From Lacrimispora amygdalina (GTDB taxonomy: Bacteria; Bacillota; Clostridia; Lachnospirales; Lachnospiraceae), in assembly GCF_900205965.1 (NCBI RefSeq), contig NZ_OAOF01000003.1:124001-188000 (forward strand): 64,000 bases of DNA, written 5' to 3'. Below are positions 24,366 through 32,900 of the stretch, piece by piece. The notes under the pieces are model-generated. The model saw only the letters and a program-made list of their open reading frames with translations. It had not been told where the DNA came from and did no database searches. A program made the translations under genes and the position numbers. Position 1 is the first letter of the stretch. Every line of letters starts with the position of its first letter.

Positions 24366-24383
24366 TTGTTACGATAATAACAA
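24366..24383 (-). promoter_or_regulatory. Rex-type redox operator before the alcohol dehydrogenase
   Basis: TTGTTA-CGATAA-TAACAA is an 18-bp element with perfect 6-bp arms. It matches the clostridial Rex consensus TTGTTAANNNNTTAACAA at 12 of its 14 defined positions and has the same length. It lies 37 bases upstream of the alcohol dehydrogenase start. Rex represses fermentation genes when NADH is low. Binding here is predicted from the sequence. Confidence 0.7.
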
Positions 24384-24469
24384 TCTCTCTGCTCAGTGTA
24401 ACAATTATAAGTGGTGCCTGCAATGGTACAGATTATGAAATTTTAAACCGGAAATTGTCATGATAAGAT

Positions 24470-24504
24470 AGGCGGCGTTTGTCTGAGACAGACAAACACC
24501 GCCT
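24470..24504. promoter_or_regulatory. Long inverted repeat in the divergent promoter region
   Basis: AGGCGG-C-GTTTGTCTG, loop AGA, CAGACAAAC-A-CCGCCT: 15 paired bases with one mismatch. No T-run follows on either strand, so a terminator is unlikely. The central palindrome could be the site of the divergent PucR-type regulator. Confidence 0.55.
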
Positions 24505-24609
24505 GTGCAATTTGTTGAAATTTTACAACCGGTTGCCAGATAAGTATGATAAAATTGATAAATATGGACGACTTGATTAACAGACGAAAAAGAAAGGCGA
24601 TGACGATTT

Positions 24610-25869
24610 ATGCTGACTGATCCTGAAACTGGAAAAAATAATGAGGATTTTATTAATAAGCTTCTTGACGTATCCAACAGCAGTCATAACATTCAGCTGC
24701 TGCTGGACATTGGATATCAGGAGCTTGGTAATCCTCTGCTGCTGGTTGACGTTGCCCTCTGTTTTGTTGCACAGACCGGTGGCGGTCTCATTACAGATGA
24801 ACCACTTTGGGACTGGACACTTTCCAAAGGCTATGTAACGGAAGAATACGTAAAATATATATTAAGCGGTGACAATACGGAGTATGATCCCGGGGAGGAA
24901 TGGTCGACGGGGGACTCAAGACTTATCTGGCAGGATGGCCTTCTTCACCACAGACAGCTGGTAGGTAAAATCAACAGAAACGGAATTCCCATCGGTTATC
25001 TGAAGCTTTTAGAATACAACCAGCCCATAACCGAAGAGGCAGTGAACAAGCTGAAAATATTATGTAAATTTCTTGCAATTTGTATGAACTCCTCCATGGG
25101 AACATTGGATCAGGAGAATTCACTGATTGATACCCTCCTGACCTCTATGCTGACCCAGCGTCTGTATGACAAATATGCGATTGATGAAAGGGTAAACCGC
25201 TTTGGACTAAAGTTATATGAAAATCTATCCGTAATAGTATTGGGAACCAGGGGTCTTGTTTCTGATAAAATCTATTTTATAAAGAAAAAAATGAAGAATT
25301 TTTTAAATCGGGAGACGGTTATCACGTTTAAGGGTAATCTGGTAATTCTGTATGACTGTAAAACTAAAGTACCGTTTTCTGAAAATGAATTGATCAATCT
25401 GGAGAAATTATGTGCTGATTTTGATTTGAAAGCGGGCATAAGCAATTCATTTAAGGAAATTCATATGTTCGAATCTTTTTACCGCCAGGCATTGACGGCA
25501 TTGGAGCTTAGTACGGAAACTAATAGTAAAGAACGGGCCGCGTACTATGATGATTACTGCGTTCATCATATGGTAAGCCTGTTTTCGGAACACAGTGATC
25601 CGGCAGTTTTAATTCATCCTGCCATTAAGTTTTTAAAAGAACATGATATAGATAATAGCAGTGAATTATATACGACTTTAAAAGCGTATATAAAAAATAA
25701 TCAGGATTTACAGATGACTTCATCGGCTCTGCATATTCATTACAATACTCTGAAATACCGGATCAACAAGATCATAGAACTCACTGACCTGGCTTTTTCG
25801 GATGAAACAATTTTTCGTCTGCATCTGTCATTTCTAGTATATGATTATATGGCTGAAACAGGTAAATAA
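24610..25869 (+). CDS. PucR/CdaR-type transcriptional regulator
   Basis: 419 residues. The C-terminus, DLQMTSSALHIHYNTLKYRINKIIELTDL (~373-400), is the PucR-type helix-turn-helix, and the stretch before it resembles the GGDEF-like middle domain of CdaR/PucR proteins. The N-terminal ~200 residues probably sense a ligand. It is divergent from the alcohol dehydrogenase / ene-reductase operon and is the obvious candidate to control it. ATG 24610 lies after AAAGGCGATG. Confidence 0.8.
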   Translation: MLTDPETGKNNEDFINKLLDVSNSSHNIQLLLDIGYQELGNPLLLVDVALCFVAQTGGGLITDEPLWDWTLSKGYVTEEYVKYILSGDNTEYDPGEEWSTGDSRLIWQDGLLHHRQLVGKINRNGIPIGYLKLLEYNQPITEEAVNKLKILCKFLAICMNSSMGTLDQENSLIDTLLTSMLTQRLYDKYAIDERVNRFGLKLYENLSVIVLGTRGLVSDKIYFIKKKMKNFLNRETVITFKGNLVILYDCKTKVPFSENELINLEKLCADFDLKAGISNSFKEIHMFESFYRQALTALELSTETNSKERAAYYDDYCVHHMVSLFSEHSDPAVLIHPAIKFLKEHDIDNSSELYTTLKAYIKNNQDLQMTSSALHIHYNTLKYRINKIIELTDLAFSDETIFRLHLSFLVYDYMAETGK

Positions 25870-25892
25870 AATCACACAAATATGGAGGCATT

Positions 25893-26837
25893 ATGAATAA
25901 AAAACATTTGTTTATTATAATTGCAGTGTCCTGCCTGACAGCGGGATGCCAGAAAGGGGGAGCGTCGGACCATTTGCAGGAAACAGAGAGTACGACTGCC
26001 ATCTCAATTCAATCTACCCAGGAAAGCAGCTCCCAGACCGCCGGAGAGTCAGTGGAAAAAGCAGATTACACGAAATATTTAAAAAAGAACTGGATCAGAA
26101 ATACAGATGTTAATTTTCCGGAAAACGGAGGTTTATCCATCGTGATTTCCAGTATAAAGGATGGGAAAATTAAGGGGGAGATCTCAGCGGTGAGCAGTGG
26201 TCCTGCTTATAATATGGACAGCGCCGGATTTGAGGGAACTGTGGATGGAGACAAGGCCCAGTGCCAGCTGGTGGATGATTCCAGAGGAAATAAAGGAACT
26301 GTAACACTTATGTTTGAATCTCCGGACATTCTTAAAGCTTCAGTTGCAATTACAGAGAGGTCAGAAGATAATATTATGACGCTTCCGGAAGGCACTTTTG
26401 AGTTCTCACCTGACAATCTGAAAAGCATAGAGGGGTTTGAACCGATTGAGGAGCAGTCCTTCCTGGTAGATATGGATTCATGGGGGAAAGTAAGGTTTGT
26501 ATCAGGGAAACTTACCGCAGGCAGCCATATACCTGCCGTATTTTATCTGACAGATGAAGAAGGAAATATTTTTTATGAGTTTAATACAACATTTCCCTAC
26601 AGTGTGGATGTAAAGGCTGTTTCATTTAAGGATTTAAATAAAGACGGGTTAAAGGATATTATTATAATCGTTTCGGATAACTATGAAGGTCCTTCAGGAC
26701 CACCCATCGCAAATGTCTGTTTCCAGCAAAAAGATGGTACCTTTGTGACGGATTATGGGCTTTGTCAGGAAATTAATGATTCCGGAAATAATAAGGATAT
26801 TCAAACAGTTGCCGATTATATTATGAATAAAAAATAA
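25893..26837 (+). CDS. Predicted lipoprotein, paralogue of the frameshifted one
   Basis: 314 residues. A short lipoprotein signal ends in the lipobox LTAGC (C at ~20), followed by a Ser/Thr/Gln/Glu-rich linker. The C-terminal third (WGKVRFVSGK, FYLTDEEGNIFYEF, VSFKDLNKDGLKDIIIIV) matches the broken lipoprotein at 14100-14716, including the DxNxDGxxD loop that resembles a calcium-binding turn of VCBS/FG-GAP type. The middle ~100 residues (SIKDGKIKGEISAVSSG) are a beta-rich domain not present in the broken paralogue. Outer face of the membrane. Function unknown. ATG 25893 follows TGGAGG. Confidence 0.75.
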   Translation: MNKKHLFIIIAVSCLTAGCQKGGASDHLQETESTTAISIQSTQESSSQTAGESVEKADYTKYLKKNWIRNTDVNFPENGGLSIVISSIKDGKIKGEISAVSSGPAYNMDSAGFEGTVDGDKAQCQLVDDSRGNKGTVTLMFESPDILKASVAITERSEDNIMTLPEGTFEFSPDNLKSIEGFEPIEEQSFLVDMDSWGKVRFVSGKLTAGSHIPAVFYLTDEEGNIFYEFNTTFPYSVDVKAVSFKDLNKDGLKDIIIIVSDNYEGPSGPPIANVCFQQKDGTFVTDYGLCQEINDSGNNKDIQTVADYIMNKK

Positions 26838-26853
26838 AAATTAAAAACTGGTA

Positions 26854-26895
26854 TTGACAAAATTATTAATAGTGTATATAGTTAACTGTGTTAGG
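26854..26895 (+). promoter_or_regulatory. marR promoter with regulator-type element
   Basis: TTGACA (26854-26859), 17 bp, TATAGT (26877-26882), followed at 26885-26895 by ACTGTGTTAGG. The same element (GTATATA ... ACTGNGTTAGG) recurs before the ABC exporter genes, which suggests one regulator acts on both. Confidence 0.6.
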
Positions 26896-26926
26896 TAAAA
26901 CAATTATTATTTAAGAAGGTGAAAAG

Positions 26927-27349
26927 ATGGATTATACAAGCCTGGCCAGAGAATATATTCAGGTAATGCATCAGATGCGCAATAAAAGTGGACAGAAGAA
27001 GATTCATGACTCCATGCATGGCGAGCATTTTATACTCTTTTATATCTCTATGCGTAAGGGCGGTATCATTCCAAGTGAAATCAGCAATGAAATGGGAATA
27101 ACCTCTGCCAGGATTGCGGCAGTTCTTAACAGCCTGGAGGCAAAAGGCCTGATCACCCGGAGGATTGATACAGAGGACCGGAGAAGAATTCTTGTTGAGT
27201 TAACAGAGGCAGGAAGAGAATATGTAAATGAGCATCGTAATACGATTATGAAAATTACCATAAATATGCTTCAGTATCTGGGAGAAGAGGATTCGACGGA
27301 ACTGATCCGGATAATGAAGAGACTTGCGGAAAGAAATCCGGATGATTAA
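26927..27349 (+). CDS. MarR family transcriptional regulator
   Basis: 140-residue winged-helix repressor. Helix-turn-helix GIIPSEISNEMGITSARIAAVLNSLEAKGLI (~46-77) and the wing RRIDTEDRRRILVELTEAG are typical MarR. It lies 94 bases upstream of the ABC exporter pair in the same direction and most likely represses itself and the exporter until a drug-like ligand binds. ATG 26927 follows AAGAAGGTG. Confidence 0.9.
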   Translation: MDYTSLAREYIQVMHQMRNKSGQKKIHDSMHGEHFILFYISMRKGGIIPSEISNEMGITSARIAAVLNSLEAKGLITRRIDTEDRRRILVELTEAGREYVNEHRNTIMKITINMLQYLGEEDSTELIRIMKRLAERNPDD

Positions 27350-27353
27350 TTTA

Positions 27354-27384
27354 GATATGCGGCCGAATAATGGCTGCATATTTT
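27354..27384 (+). terminator. Terminator-like hairpin after marR
   Basis: ATATGCGGCC pairs with GGCTGCATAT and is followed by TTTTATC. It could reduce read-through from marR into the exporter genes. Confidence 0.55.
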
Positions 27385-27394
27385 ATCAAAAATA

Positions 27395-27425
27395 ACTAAT
27401 ACTGTTAGTATATAACTGGGTTAGG
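27395..27425 (+). promoter_or_regulatory. Probable MarR operator before the exporter genes
   Basis: Contains the inverted repeat ACTAA-TACTG-TTAGT and then GTATATAACTGGGTTAGG, the same string found at the marR promoter apart from a short gap. Confidence 0.5.
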
Positions 27426-27443
27426 AAAAAAGGAGAAAAATAT

Positions 27444-29204
27444 ATGATAAAATTATTGAAGCGTTTGAAAATGGCAGAATGGGTCCAGGTATTTGCCAGT
27501 CTGCTCTTTATTGTTGCCCAGGTCTGGCTGGATTTAAGGCTTCCGGATTTTATGTCTGAAATTACGAAATTGACACAAATTCCTGGAAGTGAGTTGGCAG
27601 ATATATGGAGGGCAGGCGCAAAGATGTTAATCTGCGCTCTGGGCAGCGTGATATCTGCGACTGCAGTCGGTTTCTTTGCGGCGCGGATTGCGGCATCCTT
27701 TTCACAAAGAATGAGAAGTCTTTTGTTTTCTAAAGTGGATTCCTTCTCAATGGAGGAGATCAACCGTTTCTCTACAGACAGCCTGATCACACGGTCCACC
27801 AATGATATAACCCAGGTGCAGATGCTCATTACCATGGGATTGCAGATGCTTATAAAGGCTCCGATCATGGCAGTATGGGCTATTACCAAAATAGCAGGAA
27901 AAGGATATGCGTGGACAATGGCAACGGGTCTTACAGTAGGAATCATGGTTGTAGTAATTGGAACTATTATGATATTTATTATGCCCAAATTTAAAAAAAT
28001 GCAGATACTCACGGATAATCTAAATCGTGTCACAAGAGAGAATCTGACCGGATTGCGTGTGGTAAGGGCATATAATGCAGAACGTTTTCAGGAAGAAAAG
28101 TTTGAACAGGCAAACGGAGAACTGACTGATACTCAGTTATTCACGAACCGCGGTATGGCGATCATGCAGCCCATGATGAGTGCATTAATGAGCGGTCTTT
28201 CCCTGGCAATTTACTGGACCGGAGCTTATTTCATTAACGGAGCACAGGCTATGGACCGTCTGACGCTGTTTTCCAACATGGTGGTATTTTCTTCTTATGC
28301 GGTTCAGGTAATCATGTCCTTTATGATGATGGTGATGATTTTTATTCTGCTTCCAAGAGCTTCCGTATCAGCGAAACGTATTAATGAGGTACTTGAAACA
28401 AAACCGGTTATCATCGATGGCCATAAGGAAGATGGGGAGATGGGATTAGAAGGAACGGTTGAGTTTAAGAATGTCAGCTTTCAATATCCTGGAGCTGCCG
28501 ACTATGTATTGGAAAATGTGAGCTTTTCCGCAGGAAAAGGGGAAACCGTAGCGTTTATTGGCTCTACCGGAAGCGGAAAGAGCACACTGATCAGCCTGAT
28601 CCCCAGATTTTATGATGCAACGCAGGGAGAGATTCTGGTTGATGGGGTGAATGTAAAGGACTTTACCCAGGAGGCACTGCATAATAAAATCGGATATGTG
28701 CCCCAGAAGGCAGTTCTGTTTCGGGGAACGGTAAGCAGCAATGTGGCATTTGGGGACAACGGAAAAGAAAAACCGCTGCCGGAAGAAGTTCAGTCAGCAG
28801 TGAGGATTGCGCAGGGTAGCGAATTTGTGAAGAAAATGGAAAGACAGTATGAGGCAGAAATTGCGCAGGGTGGCACCAACGTGTCCGGAGGACAGAAACA
28901 GCGTCTTGCCATTGCCCGGGCAGTCTGCCGTAAGCCGGAAATCTATATTTTTGACGACAGCTTTTCTGCATTGGATTATAAGACGGACCGTGTATTGAGA
29001 TCCGCTTTGAAAAAAGAGTCCCGGGGAGCAACCAGTCTGATAGTAGCACAGCGGATCGGAACGATACTGGATGCAGATCAGATTATCGTTCTTGATGAAG
29101 GAAAGGTAGTTGGAAAGGGGACTCACAGGGAGCTGCTGCACAACTGTGAGGTTTATAAGGAAATCGCGATGTCTCAGCTTAGTCAGGAGGAACTGATATC
29201 ATGA
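27444..29204 (+). CDS. ABC multidrug-type exporter, subunit 1 (degenerate catalytic site)
   Basis: 586 residues: six-helix exporter membrane domain (1-~330), then an ATPase domain with Walker A GSTGSGKST, signature VSGGQKQR and Walker B IYIFDDS. The residue after Walker B, where the catalytic glutamate should be, is aspartate (FDDSFSALD). That is the hallmark of the degenerate half of heterodimeric exporters such as TM287/288 and BmrCD. Its partner starts within its last 4 bases. Substrate unknown, drugs or lipids likely. ATG 27444 follows AAGGAG. Confidence 0.9.
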   Translation: MIKLLKRLKMAEWVQVFASLLFIVAQVWLDLRLPDFMSEITKLTQIPGSELADIWRAGAKMLICALGSVISATAVGFFAARIAASFSQRMRSLLFSKVDSFSMEEINRFSTDSLITRSTNDITQVQMLITMGLQMLIKAPIMAVWAITKIAGKGYAWTMATGLTVGIMVVVIGTIMIFIMPKFKKMQILTDNLNRVTRENLTGLRVVRAYNAERFQEEKFEQANGELTDTQLFTNRGMAIMQPMMSALMSGLSLAIYWTGAYFINGAQAMDRLTLFSNMVVFSSYAVQVIMSFMMMVMIFILLPRASVSAKRINEVLETKPVIIDGHKEDGEMGLEGTVEFKNVSFQYPGAADYVLENVSFSAGKGETVAFIGSTGSGKSTLISLIPRFYDATQGEILVDGVNVKDFTQEALHNKIGYVPQKAVLFRGTVSSNVAFGDNGKEKPLPEEVQSAVRIAQGSEFVKKMERQYEAEIAQGGTNVSGGQKQRLAIARAVCRKPEIYIFDDSFSALDYKTDRVLRSALKKESRGATSLIVAQRIGTILDADQIIVLDEGKVVGKGTHRELLHNCEVYKEIAMSQLSQEELIS

Positions 29205-31063
29205 GTGAACAAAGAGAAAAGAATTCACAGGCAGGTACAATGCCGCATGGTCCTATGGGAAAAGGACCCATGGGGCAGACGGGGGAGAAACCGAGAGATT
29301 TTAATGTAACGATGAGAAAACTTCTGGAGTATTGCAGGCGTTATCTTCCTGCTATTATATTCTCCCTGGCAGCGGCTGCTGCAGGAACTGTATTACAGAT
29401 TATAGGACCGGATAAACTGAAAGATTTAACAAATGAAATCATGAAGGGGCTTCCTGCCATGATTAATGGAAAACCTGTTTTGGGCTCCATTGACATGAGC
29501 GCAGTTTCCAGAATTGGCTGGATGCTGATTGCTTTTTATGTGATTTCCTTTCTTTTAAACTATATACAAAGTCTGATTATGGCAACCGTTACACAGGTGA
29601 TATCAAAAAAGATGAGGACCGATATCTCGAAGAAGATGAACCGTCTGCCATTAAAATATTTTGATACCGTAAGCTTTGGTGATGTATTAAGCCGTGTGAC
29701 CAATGATGTGGATGCCATCGGTCAGACGTTAAATCAAAGTGTTGGTACCTTAATTACGGCAATTACGATGCTGTCTGGTTCGTTGATCATGATGTTTTAT
29801 AACAGCTGGATTCTGGCGCTTACCGCGGTGATTTCCAGTGTAACAGGATTTGGATTCATGATGATTATTATGAAAGGGTCCCAGAAATATTTTAAAGAGC
29901 AGCAGACGGAATTAGGTCATATCAATGGTCTGATCGAGGAAGTTTATACAGGTCATAATGTTGTCAAGGTATATAATGGCAGCAGGGAAGCGAAAGAGGC
30001 TTTTGAAAACAGCAACCGCAGTTTATACAAAAGTGCATGGAAATCACAGTTTTTATCAGGACTGATGATGCCGCTTATGAGTTTTATCGGGAACTTTGGT
30101 TATGTCGCAGTCTGTGTGGTTGGTGCAGCTCTTGCAATGGAAGGAAGAATCACCTTTGGTGTGATTGTGGCATTCATGATGTACAGCCGTTTATTTACAC
30201 AGCCTTTATCCCAGATTGCCCAGGCAATGAACAATCTTCAGAGAACAGCAGCAGCCAGTGAGCGTGTTTTTGAGTTTCTTGATGGAACGGAGCTTGAGAA
30301 TGAGTCCGGCAAAAACAAGGTTTTGACTGATGTAAAAGGAACGGTGGAATTTAAGAATGTTAATTTTGGTTATACACCGGATAAACCGGTGATTAACAAC
30401 TTCTCTGCCAGAATAGAAGCCGGGCAGAAGGTGGCAATCGTAGGACCTACAGGAGCGGGAAAGACCACCATGGTTAATCTGCTTATGAGATTTTATGAGA
30501 CAGATGGGGGTCAGATCACGATTGACGGAGTTCCGGTTGATCAGGTGCCCAGAGAAAGTGTGCATGCACAGTTTGGCATGGTATTACAGGATACCTGGCT
30601 GTTTGAGGGAACCATTCGGGATAATATTATTTACAGTAAAAAAGGAGTGACGGATGAAGATGTAGTAAATGCATGCAAAACTGTGGGACTGCATCATTTT
30701 ATCATGACATTGCCAAACGGATATAATACTATATTAAATGATAAGGCAAGTTTGTCAGAAGGGCAGAAGCAGCTGATTACCATAGCCAGGGCTATGATAC
30801 AAAACGCTCCGTTATTAATCCTTGATGAAGCTACCAGCTCCGTCGATACCCGTACGGAACGTATGGTTCAGGCAGCTATGGATCAGCTTACGGCAGGGAG
30901 AACATCCTTTGTTATTGCCCACCGGCTTTCCACGATAAAAAATGCAGACTTAATTCTGGTGATGAAGGATGGAGATATTATTGAAAGCGGTAATCATGAG
31001 GAACTGCTATCAAAGAACGGATTTTATGCACAGCTTTATAACAGTCAGTTTGAGGCGGCTTAA
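29201..31063 (+). CDS. ABC multidrug-type exporter, subunit 2 (catalytic)
   Basis: 620 residues. An N-terminal ~30-residue Gly/Met/Pro-rich tail (GTMPHGPMGKGPMGQTG) precedes six membrane helices and an ATPase domain with Walker A GPTGAGKTT, signature LSEGQKQ and Walker B LLILDEATSS with the catalytic glutamate. The signature has E in place of G (LSEGQ), which faces the partner's nucleotide and is common in heterodimeric exporters. The start overlaps the stop of subunit 1 by 4 bases. A decayed copy of its 3' end lies at 35051-35290. Confidence 0.92.
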   Translation: MSEQREKNSQAGTMPHGPMGKGPMGQTGEKPRDFNVTMRKLLEYCRRYLPAIIFSLAAAAAGTVLQIIGPDKLKDLTNEIMKGLPAMINGKPVLGSIDMSAVSRIGWMLIAFYVISFLLNYIQSLIMATVTQVISKKMRTDISKKMNRLPLKYFDTVSFGDVLSRVTNDVDAIGQTLNQSVGTLITAITMLSGSLIMMFYNSWILALTAVISSVTGFGFMMIIMKGSQKYFKEQQTELGHINGLIEEVYTGHNVVKVYNGSREAKEAFENSNRSLYKSAWKSQFLSGLMMPLMSFIGNFGYVAVCVVGAALAMEGRITFGVIVAFMMYSRLFTQPLSQIAQAMNNLQRTAAASERVFEFLDGTELENESGKNKVLTDVKGTVEFKNVNFGYTPDKPVINNFSARIEAGQKVAIVGPTGAGKTTMVNLLMRFYETDGGQITIDGVPVDQVPRESVHAQFGMVLQDTWLFEGTIRDNIIYSKKGVTDEDVVNACKTVGLHHFIMTLPNGYNTILNDKASLSEGQKQLITIARAMIQNAPLLILDEATSSVDTRTERMVQAAMDQLTAGRTSFVIAHRLSTIKNADLILVMKDGDIIESGNHEELLSKNGFYAQLYNSQFEAA

Positions 31064-31866
31064 AGGGCTGTTTTCAGGTGATGCCTGCCTTTTGGTACTA
31101 TCAGTGGCGTGAGAGACACGGGATCTTCCGTAACCATGCAGTTTAATCCGTAGATTTCTTTCATCAGTTCTGGTGTGATGATTTCTTTGGGGTGTCCCTG
31201 CGCTGCCAGTGATCCTCTCTTCATGGCAAAGAGATAGTCTGCATAGCGGGCGGATAAATTGATATCGTGGAGAACCATAACGATGGTAGTCATCTTCTTT
31301 CTGTTTAAATCTGTAAGCAGATCCAGTATTTCGATCTGATAGGAAATATCAAGAAATGTAGTCGGTTCATCTAAAAGCAGAATATCGGTCTGCTGTGCCA
31401 GTGCCAGAGCTATCCATACGCGCTGGCGCTGACCGCCGGAAAGTTCATCAATACTGCGGTCGGCCAGTTTCGTAATTCCCATAATTTCCATGGCTTCTTC
31501 TACGGCCTGGAAATCGTGGCTGGTCATAGTTTTCATAAATTGACGGTAAGGGAAACGGCCGCGGGCCACCAGATCAGTAACCTTAATACCATTAGGCGCC
31601 GTAGGAGACTGGGGCAGGAGTCCCAGATTCTGTGCCACCTGTTTTGGAGGAAGCGCAGATATATTTTTCCCATCCAGAAGAACGTGTCCCTGGGAGGGGG
31701 TTATCAGTCTTGAAAAAGACTTAAGCAGAGTAGATTTACCGCAGCCGTTTGCACCGATAATGACGGTGATTTTTTTATCAGGAATAGTAAGGCTGATATC
31801 GGAAATGATTTTTTTGCTGTCATAACCGGCAGACACTCTGTCTGCGGAAAGTATGTGGCTGTTCAT
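31060..31866 (-). CDS. Iron-siderophore ABC transporter ATPase
   Basis: 268 residues of the FhuC/FecE type. Walker A GANGCGKST, signature LSGGQRQR, Walker B ILLLDEPTTFLD with switch histidine VLHDINLSARYADY. It powers siderophore or haem import together with the two permeases and binding protein upstream. Its start overlaps the end of the preceding permease by 4 bases. Its stop overlaps by 4 bases the stop of the exporter gene running the other way, with no terminator between. Confidence 0.92.
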   Translation of the reverse strand: MNSHILSADRVSAGYDSKKIISDISLTIPDKKITVIIGANGCGKSTLLKSFSRLITPSQGHVLLDGKNISALPPKQVAQNLGLLPQSPTAPNGIKVTDLVARGRFPYRQFMKTMTSHDFQAVEEAMEIMGITKLADRSIDELSGGQRQRVWIALALAQQTDILLLDEPTTFLDISYQIEILDLLTDLNRKKMTTIVMVLHDINLSARYADYLFAMKRGSLAAQGHPKEIITPELMKEIYGLNCMVTEDPVSLTPLIVPKGRHHLKTAL

Positions 31867-32900
31867 GATATGTTTTCTCCTTTGCGGTTTGTATGAAGCA
31901 GCAGAAACAATAAGTATGGAGCCCCAAGGATGCCGGTAATCACACCGACTGGATATCGGGAGGGCAAGGCAAACTGGCCTGCTAAATCACCGGTCAGAAC
32001 CAGTACGGAGCCCATAAGGGCAGAGATGATTAAATTACTTCGGCCACTGCCAGCCAGCCTTGCTGCTATGGGACCGGAAAGAAATGCTACGGAAGCGATC
32101 GGACCTGTTACAGAGACTGCAAATGCAATCAGCACGATGGAACAAAGTATCAGAAGCAGTCGTATGGTTTTTATGTGCACCCCCAGCGTGATGGAATAGG
32201 TTTCACCCAGCTGAAGCGTCATGAGATGCCGGTTTAACAGTAAAATTATGCCGCCAGATAATATGACGGCAATGAAAAGCCTTGGTATCTGGTCTGTTTT
32301 AACTCCGTTCAGGCTTCCGTTCAGCCATCGCAGTGCACTGGCAACATCATATTCGGAGGCCTTTAAAAGAAGCCAGGAAATGACTGCATTCAGAAATGCC
32401 TGTATGCCGATTCCGGTTAAGATCAGCCTGCCATTGGAAAAGCCATTTCCTCTGGAAAGAAAATAGATCAGACTTGAAATGATTATGCCCGAAGCAACTG
32501 CAAGGAGGGAAACTTCGTTTTGACTTAATCCCAGGACCAGAATGCCAAATACGGCGGCAGCGCTGGCACCGGAGGTGACTCCGATAATATCAGGACTGGC
32601 AAGAGGATTTCCAAGAAGCGTTTGAAACGTATTTCCAGCAAGTCCGAAAGCAAAACCGCATAAAATGGCAGAAAGCATACGGGGAAACCGCAGTGCAGCA
32701 ATGGTAAAGCCAGCTCCCTTAATTTGTTCCCCCATGAGTACTTGAAAAATGATTGCAGGGGAGTAAATGGTGTTGCCGTATATCATCATAAATGATGCAA
32801 GGCAGAGTGTGATCATTAATAATATCAGTGATGTAAAAAAATATCTTTTATTTCTTTTCCGATAACCTTCCGTTATAGAATTAGCTTCATCTGGTTTCAT
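31863..32900 (-). CDS. Iron-siderophore ABC transporter permease (FecCD family), second
   Basis: 345 residues, about nine or ten membrane helices. GNTFQTLLGNPLASPDIIGVTSGASAAAVFG and SGPIAARLAGSGRSNLI are FecCD/BtuC-type coupling and core motifs. It pairs with the other permease as a heterodimeric channel. The ATG at 32900 shares a base with the preceding gene's stop. Confidence 0.9.
   Translation of the reverse strand: MKPDEANSITEGYRKRNKRYFFTSLILLMITLCLASFMMIYGNTIYSPAIIFQVLMGEQIKGAGFTIAALRFPRMLSAILCGFAFGLAGNTFQTLLGNPLASPDIIGVTSGASAAAVFGILVLGLSQNEVSLLAVASGIIISSLIYFLSRGNGFSNGRLILTGIGIQAFLNAVISWLLLKASEYDVASALRWLNGSLNGVKTDQIPRLFIAVILSGGIILLLNRHLMTLQLGETYSITLGVHIKTIRLLLILCSIVLIAFAVSVTGPIASVAFLSGPIAARLAGSGRSNLIISALMGSVLVLTGDLAGQFALPSRYPVGVITGILGAPYLLFLLLHTNRKGENIS

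Noticed and set aside
24470..24504. Intrinsic terminator for one of the divergent genes
   Set aside because: It lies upstream of both genes, and no T-run follows it on either strand.
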